Below, in pieces: positions 9,054-17,383 of a DNA stretch of 64,000 bases. Positions within the stretch are counted from its first letter, which is position 1. The number at the start of each line of letters is the position of its first letter. Both the position numbers and the translations under genes were made by a program. Origin of the DNA: JAJECS01 sp965243625 (GTDB taxonomy: Bacteria; Chloroflexota; UBA11872). The notes under the pieces were generated by a model. That model did not search any database and was not told the DNA's origin. It saw only the letters and a program-made list of their open reading frames with translations. The stretch covers positions 1,426,001 through 1,490,000 of the forward strand of contig CBDEVI010000002.1 in NCBI GenBank assembly GCA_965243625.1, in the 5' to 3' direction.

Positions 9054-12000
9054 TCAGGGTCTGATATTGCCGTTCAGATTCGTTGAGCACCACGGGCTGC
9101 GTGAGGGCATCCACTTGCAGCCAATAGTGTTGCACTTTGCGGACTTCGTGCCACGGGCGCTGGGCCGGATCCTTGACGGGCGCCTGCAATTGAGGAGCTC
9201 CGGCGCAATTGGTGACGACGTACAGCCAGTAGCAGTCGCGGCGGTCCTCGGCGACGCGGCGCTCATTGGGTGTGAGCAAGATGGTCCCGGACGCGGCGGC
9301 CAGTCCCTTCACCTCGATGAGCCGCAGCTCGCCGGACTTCGTGTCAAGGCTCGTCACGTCGTACCCGAGGTTCTTGGTGTGCACGTCCTCCACCAGCCGT
9401 CCCTGAGACTTCTCGTAGTCCATAACCACCCGCATGGCCGTCATTTCGGTCTCTGGATTGGGACGCAGTCGCCTAACCTCCGGGTCTCTAATCTCAGGAT
9501 GGGGTAGCACGAGTACACTGGCCAGCCGCTCGACGCCTTGCAGCGTCAGCGCACGCTGCCGGGTGAGCTCGCGCCGCCGACGATCGCGGCGTGTCAGCAC
9601 CTCGTCGTAGCGAGCTTCGGCCTGGGCCTTGCGACCCTCGGCGCCAGGGATCTGCTGCGCCACTTCTTCAACGGCGCGGCCGATCTCCTGGTCGGTGCGC
9701 TGCAGCACCTCGGTCAAGGCCAGCTCGACGTGCTCGGAGATACGGTCCACCTCGGACAGCCGCTCTTCGCGCTCTCTGTCAATGAACGGCGCGAGCGCAT
9801 ACTCATGCAGCCAGGTGCTTGGCTCCGGCAAAGACGCCACGACAGGCAAATCGTCGGGCGGGACGGCGGGCGTCAGATTGCCGAGGATCTCCGGCTCCCG
9901 CAGGCGGGGCGTGGCACCGTCGGCCAATTCCACGGTGAATAGCCGTTCGTGGATGACGTTGCTTAGACCATCCACAACGCGCGCGCGGTAGACATCGAGC
10001 CGAGCCGGCATCTCGTGCTCCAGCGAATGAAAGCAGGCGCCCTTGGCGAAAGCTTCTCGTCCCGCCTCGAGCCCATGCCGCCGCAAGGCTTCGAAAAGTG
10101 GATGTCCCGGCGTGACCCATTCCAGGCTGCCAGCCTCCGCTGTCTCGCGGTCGGTCGAGAGCCGCGGATAGCGGGACGCAATGTCGGCCAGCTTCCAGTC
10201 TGGAGCGCGGTCGTAGGCCTTGAGCACTGAGGGCGTGCGGCCAGCATCGAACGAATGGGGCAAGTGGCGCACCGGCGTGAACGTGAGCGCCGCGTTTTCG
10301 GCGCAGGCCGCCATGAACCGGGCAATTGTCTCGGGCACCATGCGGCGCTCCTGGGCGCGGGCGCGGCGTTCGACCAGCATGTCGAGGTTCAGCCGCTTGG
10401 CTGCCAGGCCTTCCAGCGCGGTCTGGCAGATATCGCGGAAGCGCACCTCGTCCACGTCTCTCAGCAGCCGCTCCTCTAGATCGGCGTCGCCCAACCTGCC
10501 CGCGTAGTAGTCCCGGAACACGCGCTCCACATGGGCCGCTGGCAGCACCTCGCCAACCACGTTGAACACGGCGTCGTCATCCAGTGCGTTGCGGATTTCC
10601 TGCAGCTTGTCCAGCAGCCGCCGCAGCACGCGCCCCTCGATCGTATTGGTAGCGACGAAGTTGAAGATGAGGCAGTCGAGCCGTTGGCCATACCGGTGGA
10701 TGCGCCCCATGCGCTGTTCCAGGCGATTGGGATTCCAGGGGATGTCGTAGTTGAAGAGGAAGTTGCAGCACTGCAGGTTGATGCCTTCACCCGCCGCCTC
10801 CGTGGCCACCAAGACCTGAATCGCGCCGTCGCGGAACTGCTGCTCGGCGTGGAGGCGCGTGCCAGGCTCGTCGCGCGAGCCTGGCGACATGCTGCCGTGG
10901 ATGGTGCCGGTCCGGAGCCCCCAATTCTCGAGCTTCTCCACCAAGTAGTTCAGAGTGTCCCGGAACTCGGTGAAAATCAGCAGGCGCTGGTCAGGGTTGT
11001 CGAAGAACCCCTCCTCCCGCAGGATTTCCTCAAGCCGCCTCAGCTTGGCCTCGGTCTGCAACTTCTCCACGGACCTTGCCTGGATCGCCAGTTCGTGGAG
11101 CTCGGAGATTTCCCGGCGAACCTCATCGGCATTTCCTGCCAGCGTGACGGCTTCCAGCAGCTGCTCCAGGCGCTCGCGCTCGGAGTCTTCGAGTTCGTCG
11201 AGCTCATTCAAGTCGGGGAGATCAGGCGGCGCGGTCCGCGCCAGATCCTCAGCCTGTGCGAGTCCGTCCTCCAGCCGCTTGGCCCGATTCTCCAGCGAGC
11301 GGCGCATGGCGTAGGTGCTGGAGGCAAGTCGGCGCTGGTACAGCGACATGAGGAAGCCGACGGCGCGTGCCCGCCGATCGTCACCCCGCGATGCCGCGCG
11401 GAGGCTCTGGCGCTTCACAAAGCGAGTGACTTGGTCATATAGCTCGTACTCGTCACCGTCAATCGCGAAGCCGGCCGTGTGCGTGAAGCGTTTGGTGAAT
11501 ACGGGTGCCGCGGCCCAGCTGCCGTCCGGCTGCTGTTCCGGGAAATAGACCATCGCCTCCTTGGTTCGCCGCAGGTAGAAGGGCGCGCGCTGCTGTTCCA
11601 TCGCTTCGCGGATCGATTTCACGTCGGCGTAGACGTCCTGGTCGAGTAGCTGGAGGAAGAGGGTGAAGTTCTGCGGGTCACCCTTGTGCGGAGTGGCAGT
11701 CAGAAGAAGCACGTGATCGGCGCTGTCGCGCAGCAATTCCCCGAGCCGATAGCGCTGGCTCTTGTGCGTCTCGTCCCTGGCCGACATGCGATGGGCCTCG
11801 TCCACGATGACCAGATCCCAGCGAACCTGCCGTAGCCCCGGGAGGATGTCGGTGCGCTTGGCCAGATCGAGCGAGGTGATGACGTGCGGCTGCTCCAACC
11901 ACTGGTTGACGCCGAACTGATCTCGGATGTTGGAGCCCTTGAGCACCAGGAATTGCTCGTCAAACTTTTCCCTGAGCTCGCGCTGCCACTGAAACGTCAG

Positions 12001-12483
12001 ATTGGCAGGACAAACGACCAGGACGCGTTCGACAAGACCCCGGAGCTTGAGCTCGCGGACCAGCAAACCGGCCATGATGGTCTTGCCAGCGCCCGCGTCG
12101 TCGGCGAGCAAGAAGCGCACACTGGGAAGCTTGAGGAGATGGTCGTACACGGCTTCAAGCTGGTGCGGCAACGGGTCGACGCGCGAGATTGACAGCCCGA
12201 AGTAGGGATCGAACTCGTAGGCGATGCCGAGCGCATAGGCCTGAAGGCCAAGGCGAAGCAGCTCGCCGTCTCCGTCGTAGGACAGCGTGGGCTCGCTGAC
12301 CGTGAGTTGAGCAATGTCACCCGTGGTGAGGGTGGCCCGGCGGAACTGTTCCGACTGCTGACCGACGAGTCCTAGGGTCCATGCGCCTGGACCCGCCGCT
12401 CGTACAGTTTCGACCAGCATTGGCTCATCGAACAGCGGTCCGATCAGCCGCTGGCCCTCTTTTGGCGGTTCAGGTTCGCTCAT
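9043..12483 (-). CDS. SNF2/DEAH-type helicase with DUF3883-like C-terminus, defence-associated
   Basis: A 1146-aa superfamily 2 helicase. Motif I is DDAGAGKT near residue 128, motif II is VDEAHR near 229, motif III is LTATPHKG near 263. The second RecA lobe carries ATEAAGEGINLQ and QRMGRIHRYGQ. A coiled-coil-rich middle follows. The last 120 residues (KNLGYDVTSLD, LIEVKGL, YWLYVVTNC) look like a DUF3883 domain. Large helicases of this kind (COG0553-like) accompany DUF1156 methyltransferases and resemble DrmD of class 1 DISARM. It is the first gene of the minus-strand unit and overlaps SIR2 by 11 bases. Its last 50 residues recur in the broken gene at 5376-5570. No clear Shine-Dalgarno sequence is visible. 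Confidence 0.88.
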   Translation of the reverse strand: MSEPEPPKEGQRLIGPLFDEPMLVETVRAAGPGAWTLGLVGQQSEQFRRATLTTGDIAQLTVSEPTLSYDGDGELLRLGLQAYALGIAYEFDPYFGLSISRVDPLPHQLEAVYDHLLKLPSVRFLLADDAGAGKTIMAGLLVRELKLRGLVERVLVVCPANLTFQWQRELREKFDEQFLVLKGSNIRDQFGVNQWLEQPHVITSLDLAKRTDILPGLRQVRWDLVIVDEAHRMSARDETHKSQRYRLGELLRDSADHVLLLTATPHKGDPQNFTLFLQLLDQDVYADVKSIREAMEQQRAPFYLRRTKEAMVYFPEQQPDGSWAAAPVFTKRFTHTAGFAIDGDEYELYDQVTRFVKRQSLRAASRGDDRRARAVGFLMSLYQRRLASSTYAMRRSLENRAKRLEDGLAQAEDLARTAPPDLPDLNELDELEDSERERLEQLLEAVTLAGNADEVRREISELHELAIQARSVEKLQTEAKLRRLEEILREEGFFDNPDQRLLIFTEFRDTLNYLVEKLENWGLRTGTIHGSMSPGSRDEPGTRLHAEQQFRDGAIQVLVATEAAGEGINLQCCNFLFNYDIPWNPNRLEQRMGRIHRYGQRLDCLIFNFVATNTIEGRVLRRLLDKLQEIRNALDDDAVFNVVGEVLPAAHVERVFRDYYAGRLGDADLEERLLRDVDEVRFRDICQTALEGLAAKRLNLDMLVERRARAQERRMVPETIARFMAACAENAALTFTPVRHLPHSFDAGRTPSVLKAYDRAPDWKLADIASRYPRLSTDRETAEAGSLEWVTPGHPLFEALRRHGLEAGREAFAKGACFHSLEHEMPARLDVYRARVVDGLSNVIHERLFTVELADGATPRLREPEILGNLTPAVPPDDLPVVASLPEPSTWLHEYALAPFIDREREERLSEVDRISEHVELALTEVLQRTDQEIGRAVEEVAQQIPGAEGRKAQAEARYDEVLTRRDRRRRELTRQRALTLQGVERLASVLVLPHPEIRDPEVRRLRPNPETEMTAMRVVMDYEKSQGRLVEDVHTKNLGYDVTSLDTKSGELRLIEVKGLAAASGTILLTPNERRVAEDRRDCYWLYVVTNCAGAPQLQAPVKDPAQRPWHEVRKVQHYWLQVDALTQPVVLNESERQYQTLNDK

Positions 12484-12948
12484 GCAGCCGGGTTTCTTGC
12501 GGTGGTTGTCCGAGCGCGCTCACTGCTCATCTAGTCGCCCGTGCTGGAACGCTCGGTGCAGCTTCCAAGGAACGATACTACCGTACGATTCCCGAACAGC
12601 GCGGCTGCTCACGGCGCGGGTTGCAGCCATGTACTCGACGACTTTCTGCATTTGGAGTCCGTCGCTGCCAAGACGACCACAGAATCCTGGATTGATGCCA
12701 CCGGGTGGCGTGCCCACGATGGGACTGACATGACCGGATTACCCAACCTTTCGCCTGTGAGCCCAGCGTATTCGGGGCTGGATTGCTGAGTGCACCTCGG
12801 TCGGACTCTATCGATTTGCACTTCGCCACAGATATTTCTTACTGGTAATGTCGCGATCACCGAAAGAGACAGGTAGTGCCTGCGCAGATAGGGTCGTGGC
12901 GGACGGGAGCAACTGTGACGGCTTCAACGGGTCTGTTCGCCTAGGAGA
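12484..12948. other. Intergenic space upstream of the defence unit, no secure gene
   Basis: This 465-base space separates the minus-strand defence unit from a plus-strand gene and should hold promoters for both. A minus-strand frame at 12520-12717 encodes up to 65 aa with a helix-turn-helix-like tail (QKVVEYMAATRAVSSRAV); it could be a small regulator or a remnant, but the support is too weak to call it. No confident promoter was found. Confidence 0.4.
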
Positions 12949-13866
12949 GTGTTCCTCGGAACTGCCAGCCCCGTGCACGCCGCCGTTAACGACCAGCTCG
13001 GTCGCCTCGCCGAGCGCACGGGGATCACGGAGGATCGCCTTCGCCGCCTGCTCCTGGTCGAATGGCTGCAAGTCCGCCTAATTGCCGATGCGCCTGACCG
13101 CTGGGTGCGTTTCGACGACTGGCGACTGGAGTACCGATACGACGGTCCGGCTTCGTCGCACGACCCTCTTGAAGGGGTCAGCGAGCACGCTCGCGCGGCC
13201 GTGGACGCTGCGTTGCGGCGGGCCACCGAGCACCACGGGCTTGAGCCGGTGCAACTGGCAGTCCGTCGCTGCGACCGTTGGCCGGAGGTCTCCCAGGGGC
13301 CCGCCCTGGCGTATCGCGTCGAGGCCTTGCACCGCGATGCGGAGATCGGAGACGTCGACTTGCTCGTAGGGTTTGCCTACCCGGCCGAGGACGAGATCGA
13401 GCGGATCGCCGGCCTCGACGTGCTTGGGGCCCAGGACGGACCGCCGCCGTTGCTCCCGACGCGCACCCGGCTGGCACAGACTGCGGACCGCTTTGGGGCC
13501 TACACGGGCCTCACGAGCCGCTTTCCGGGTTGCCAAGACTTGCTGGCCATCGCGCGGTTCGCGCCGCACCTGACCTGCACGGCGCACCAGGTGCGTCGGG
13601 CGCTGGCGCGCATGTGGTCCTGGGACGCCTCGCCGACCTGGCCGCCGGCAGTGCCGGCGCCACCGCCATGGTGGGCCGACGAATATCGACTCAGCGCGGT
13701 CGAACTCGGTTTATCGCCAACTCTGGCTGTCGGTCACGCCTGGGCCGCGGCCCTACTGGATCCCATCCTCAGCAGCACGGTTCCGCCGGGGGCGCAGTGG
13801 GATCCCACGGAGGCCCGGTGGGCTCGAAGTGTCCCGGCAGGCATCGTTGGTAGCAATCGGACGTGA
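12949..13866 (+). CDS. Unrecognised 305-aa island protein
   Basis: I do not recognise a family. The frame is open for 305 codons from GTG 12949, and GTG 12973 is an equally possible start. The N-terminal third is helical and charged (RLAERTGITEDRLRRLLLVEW), which could be a DNA-binding or recombinase-like fold. The C-terminus has PPWWADEYRLSAVELGLSP. No signal peptide or membrane segment is visible. It faces the replication-relaxation gene tail to tail, 28 bases apart, and may belong to the mobility part of the island. Long frames also exist on the other strand, as expected at this G+C, so the coding call is moderate. Confidence 0.5.
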   Translation: MFLGTASPVHAAVNDQLGRLAERTGITEDRLRRLLLVEWLQVRLIADAPDRWVRFDDWRLEYRYDGPASSHDPLEGVSEHARAAVDAALRRATEHHGLEPVQLAVRRCDRWPEVSQGPALAYRVEALHRDAEIGDVDLLVGFAYPAEDEIERIAGLDVLGAQDGPPPLLPTRTRLAQTADRFGAYTGLTSRFPGCQDLLAIARFAPHLTCTAHQVRRALARMWSWDASPTWPPAVPAPPPWWADEYRLSAVELGLSPTLAVGHAWAAALLDPILSSTVPPGAQWDPTEARWARSVPAGIVGSNRT

Positions 13867-13894
13867 GATCGCCTCAGCGGCCCGTAGAGCCACA

Positions 13895-14779
13895 TCAGCG
13901 TGGCCCTGCGAGCACCGACGGGCCGTCGACGCACCACGCGTGGCGGGCGTCGCGGGGGCCATAGGCCGGCCGCCAGATGTCTCCGAACGGATCGGCCACC
14001 AGCTCCGCCTCCGAGGTCGCCGCTACGTACATCCCGTCCCGTAGGCGCTCGTACGGGAGCTGATCGAACTGGTCGATGACATCCGCCGCCAGTTCCGCGA
14101 TCGCCTCCGCCCGCGTCGCCGTGATGCTCACCACCCGCAGCGCCGGGAACATCGGGTAGACGGACGGCCAGGTCTTGGAAAGCCAAAAGCGGGCGTAGCG
14201 CCGGACTTTGGCGGCATACCGCTTCAGCGGCTGGGTCCCCCGGTCGACCTCCAGGAAGGCCCAGTGCTCCCGATCATGGACCCGCAACATGACGATGGCG
14301 TCGGGATGCACGGTCCGCTGGAGCTTCGCTCCCCTTGGCAGGTACCGCACGCGACTGAAGGGATCTGAGGTCCACTGGCAGACGTGGGTTCCGGGACTCT
14401 GTCTGGAGGCTTGCCAAACGGCCACGAGACAACGATTGGCAGCGAGCTGGTGATGCACAAAGACAGATCGAGCGGTGGGAGCATCGGGATCGACGGGGAT
14501 GTCCACGATCGGAATGTCAGCAGCCTGGGAGAGCACCTGAGCGCCTGCAGGGGCGAGGGCATAGATGTAACTGGAACGACCACCACCAAGACCACCACGA
14601 GTGAGTTCAAAGCGGTGAACGTAGCCTTTGCGATGGAGCTTGGTGCAACAGGCTTGACAGGCGCGCCGGCTGGAGGTGGTGAAGACGAGGGCGGCAATTT
14701 GCTCCACGGAGAGATAGCGGTGAAGACGAAGCACCCGCAGGACTTGAAGTTGCCGGGCGAAGGGGTGCTGGGCGGGCAT
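13895..14779 (-). CDS. Replication-relaxation family protein
   Basis: A 294-aa protein resembling the replication-relaxation family (Replic_Relax), DNA-binding proteins carried by plasmids and integrative elements. The N-terminal winged helix reads LRLHRYLSVEQIAALVFT followed by a C-x-x-C pair (CQACC) and KLHRKGYVHRFE. A central VHHQLAANRC region and an acidic segment (HPDAIVMLRV, FLEVDRGTQ) resemble the nuclease-like core of this group. Homologues help plasmid replication or mobilisation. Its presence supports the view that this stretch is a mobile element. The start ATG 14779 gives the full winged helix. Confidence 0.75.
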   Translation of the reverse strand: MPAQHPFARQLQVLRVLRLHRYLSVEQIAALVFTTSSRRACQACCTKLHRKGYVHRFELTRGGLGGGRSSYIYALAPAGAQVLSQAADIPIVDIPVDPDAPTARSVFVHHQLAANRCLVAVWQASRQSPGTHVCQWTSDPFSRVRYLPRGAKLQRTVHPDAIVMLRVHDREHWAFLEVDRGTQPLKRYAAKVRRYARFWLSKTWPSVYPMFPALRVVSITATRAEAIAELAADVIDQFDQLPYERLRDGMYVAATSEAELVADPFGDIWRPAYGPRDARHAWCVDGPSVLAGPR

Positions 14780-15437
14780 CGGGCAGCAGTAGTTATTCCA
14801 AGGATTCGGAGCTCTGAAGGAGAAACGGATCCGGGAATAACGTCCGGCGATGCGTACCCCCGGAAACTGGAGTGCTAGGTCGCCCTGGGGCCGCTCGGCC
14901 CTTCAAGAGAGGGCCGCCGATGGGCCGAGATTCGCGAGGCGACGGTGTTTGGCGCGAAACGCACCGAATGGCGCAACGGTTGGCGAAGGCGTTGACGTAT
15001 CCGACGATCGGCCTACAAACCAGCTGCTGGTGGGCATGGACCAGCGCTCGACACTTGCCTAGCCCACTTCATTCCCGACCAAGTCCGCTCGCGGACAGGG
15101 GTGCATGAACGGCGCGCTCGTCAGGTTGCTCTACCTAGGTCACGGTCATCGTCGGCGGATCGCGGGAAGGCGGAAAGCCAGGATTCCGTATTCCCTTCAG
15201 CCGATTGTTCGGCCTAGCCCTGCGGTCCCGGAGCCGTGCTTCACCAGGCCTCCCGCGCCTGGACAACCGCCTTTTAGGCTCATACCCCGAACGGCTCGGC
15301 TCATGTCGAGCCGGCTGCCGCGACACGGATGCTCTTATACGCCATGCGCTGCTTGATTCGGCGCGACTGCGCACAGCCAGCAAGCATGGCGTCAACCTGA
15401 TCGTCGGCCGACCGTGGCGCGCGCCGGCAAGCGTACG
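14780..15437. other. 658-base space without a convincing gene
   Basis: Several short frames exist on both strands, but none resembles a known protein or has a convincing start. An inverted repeat with arms at 14894-14901 and 14922-14929 could form a hairpin upstream of the replication-relaxation gene. The space probably contains the promoter of that gene and decayed sequence. Confidence 0.4.
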
Positions 15438-16301
15438 TCAGTCGATCTCAAGAAGATCCGCGACGGCAGCTCGCACAACTTGCCAGCAGATTCTGCACGT
15501 GTCTGCGTCCGGACGATCTTGTTGAAGTCGCTGGACATACGGATGCACGACGTTGCGCGACTCCCGCAACGCATGACTGAATCTCTGCACGTCCCCTTGC
15601 AGCCACTGAACTTCGTGAGCCACGTCGATTAGGGCTGACAGTCCCCATTGATGAATTGGCTTTTGCGATTGATCCCGGTTACGCGGGGCACGCTTCGCAC
15701 GACTGGCCGTCTCTCGATTCTGCTCGACCTTGTAGAGCAACGTGCCCTCGAGAATGCTCCCCATCATGATCACGGCCGAAAGATATGCCCCAGCCTGGAC
15801 GCAGCGCTGTGCCTCCTCCCAGCGAAACCCTAGGATCTCCGCCAGCGACGCATCTGCGATCAGTCGTTCAAAATCCGGGGCGGTTTCCACAGCCTGATCC
15901 ATCGACTGCGGCCGCGCAACTGCAGCTCTAATCTCCCGCACTGTCGGGTCGACGCCGCTAAGGGCTATCTCCAGCCCTTCGACCACGAGAATCTGATTCA
16001 GCTGCTTGATGACGGACCGCGTCAGGTCAGCATCGCTTTGGAGTTCCTTCGGGGACGCGAGCCGGCGGAGCACTTGCTCCAGACCTCGCGTCCCGTTGAT
16101 GGCCTCCAACGATTCAAGAACAAACCACTTCCTCGTGCCCGATGTACCAGCCGGGCGAACACCGGCTCGCCGGAAGAACTCGTGGATTTGCCCCATCGAG
16201 CGATATGGCCCGGAGCGTTGGTACCCACCTCCGGTTCCGTCGCCCGACCCGCAGATGCTCTCCGCGAGCGCCTCCAGCGTGCTCTCGTCGAGCCTCTTCA
16301 T
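15438..16301 (-). CDS. HEPN-like protein with AbiJ-type N-terminus, possible abortive-infection protein
   Basis: A 287-aa protein. The N-terminus (STLEALAESICGSGDG, then YRSMGQIHEFFRRAG) resembles the small N-terminal domains found in AbiJ-like proteins. The C-terminal half is helical: AYLSAVIMMGSILEGTLLY is typical of HEPN/DUF4145 domains, and SHALRESRNVVHP contains an R-x6-H motif, the usual HEPN RNase signature. HEPN proteins in defence islands often act as RNase toxins or companions of antiphage systems; that role is inferred. No partner gene is adjacent. The start ATG 16301 is well placed. Placement among island genes supports a defence role. Confidence 0.65.
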   Translation of the reverse strand: MKRLDESTLEALAESICGSGDGTGGGYQRSGPYRSMGQIHEFFRRAGVRPAGTSGTRKWFVLESLEAINGTRGLEQVLRRLASPKELQSDADLTRSVIKQLNQILVVEGLEIALSGVDPTVREIRAAVARPQSMDQAVETAPDFERLIADASLAEILGFRWEEAQRCVQAGAYLSAVIMMGSILEGTLLYKVEQNRETASRAKRAPRNRDQSQKPIHQWGLSALIDVAHEVQWLQGDVQRFSHALRESRNVVHPYVQRLQQDRPDADTCRICWQVVRAAVADLLEID

Positions 16302-16747
16302 GAGTCAGCCACCGACGAATCAGAGGTGATCCCATCGGCGAGCACCGTCCCTCGCACATAAATCGATCGATTCAGGGCAACCACCCTATGGCAATTGGAT
16401 GCGATGGCGGACGCTGGGCACGAGGGAAACCGGATCAACATTGATCAAGTCTCGGGAATGGGTCCTGCTGACGCAACGGTGCTTCCACGTCAAGCCGAAA
16501 GTAGTGGTGGCCGAATTGGTAGCGACGGGTCGTCGACGGCGAATGGACCCGACCCAACTAGGACGGACGCTGAGCCGAGGTCACGCTGAAGACTTTCCCG
16601 CACGCCGGTCCCGGCTACTCAACCTACGGAGGCCGCGTCAATCCTGCAGCTACAACCGGAAAACTATCGGGTCACTGGGAGTCCGGCCGAACCAGCATTG
16701 GGTAGATCTTGCACGGTTGACCGTCGTCGCAAGTCCTGAATTGAGCC
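16302..16747. other. 446-base space, no convincing gene; contains a tRNA-like fragment
   Basis: Frames on the plus strand (16395-16824) have no recognisable sequence and read across the likely HTH gene on the other strand. The only notable content is the tRNA-Leu-like segment at 16501-16522, listed separately. The space may carry the promoter of the HEPN-like gene. Confidence 0.4.
16501..16522 (+). repeat. tRNA-Leu 5'-end-like fragment
   Basis: The 17 bases at 16506-16522 match the first arm of the tRNA-Leu at 18719-18805 in 16 of 17 positions (GGTGGCCGAATTGGTAG against GGTGGCGGAATTGGTAG). The rest of a tRNA is missing: no matching 3' acceptor strand or T-arm follows. It may be a relic of an earlier integration or a carried tRNA fragment. 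Chance similarity is not excluded. Confidence 0.45.
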
Positions 16748-17275
16748 TTAGGCCGGCGACCGCGGCCGCTCAGGGCGCGCCATGCCAGGATCACCACGGA
16801 CTGCATCGGATTCAGGAAGGCTGACTTGGCTCCCGATCGCCGCTGCCGATTCCTTGCTAGGAATCTGTTCAATCATTGCTCGGAGGGCGATGGCCACGGT
16901 CAGGCTGACCACTGGTCGATAGGCTCGGGACAGATGCGGGCGGCTCATGCCCATCGCCCGGGCAATTGCGGCAATCGGCTCTCCCCGCGCGTAGCGATCC
17001 AGGAACTCCCGCTTCCGCGGCGGCAGGGCGGGCAGCGACACATCCACGGCCTGGCAAAGCAGTTCCTGGAGGGTCAGAACCTCGCCGTGGGGATTCAGGG
17101 GGTGTTGGCGCCGCGCATAGGCACCGACGCCAGCGAGCCTAGCCAGCGGCGATTGGCGCAAGCGCACGGGATCGTCCAGGTGCCGCAGGCATTCGTCGAC
17201 CAACCGGGCCCATTGGGCAAGGGAGCGACGGCCTGGGGATGCGGACGCGCGGCTGACCGTGGCGGAGGCCGTCAT
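16748..17275 (-). CDS. Sigma-70 region 4-like helix-turn-helix protein of the island
   Basis: A 175-aa protein. Residues 80-125 (LPPRKREFLDRYARGEPIAA, then IARAMGMSRPHLSR) form a helix-turn-helix like sigma factor region 4 or LuxR-type DNA-binding domains. The N-terminal half is helical and the last 35 residues look disordered. No sigma region 2 is present, so it is not a full sigma factor. It lies 108 bases after the integrase on the same strand, and could regulate excision or integrase expression. The family is not identified beyond the HTH. Confidence 0.6.
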   Translation of the reverse strand: MTASATVSRASASPGRRSLAQWARLVDECLRHLDDPVRLRQSPLARLAGVGAYARRQHPLNPHGEVLTLQELLCQAVDVSLPALPPRKREFLDRYARGEPIAAIARAMGMSRPHLSRAYRPVVSLTVAIALRAMIEQIPSKESAAAIGSQVSLPESDAVRGDPGMARPERPRSPA

Positions 17276-17383
17276 GCCTCAAGGGTCACCACGGCTGCCG
17301 GCCTCCGCTAGCCAGGATTCCGTAGGACTGGCTGTGATCGAACCGCATGATGGGGAGACAGCCGAGCTATCTGCGCTGACCGG

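Noticed and set aside
16501..16600. A complete second tRNA-Leu gene
   Set aside because: Only the first arm is tRNA-like; the anticodon arm, T-arm and 3' acceptor strand are missing.
16395..16824. 141-codon plus-strand frame between the HEPN-like and HTH genes
   Set aside because: It runs over the end of the HTH gene on the other strand and has no recognisable features or ribosome-binding site.
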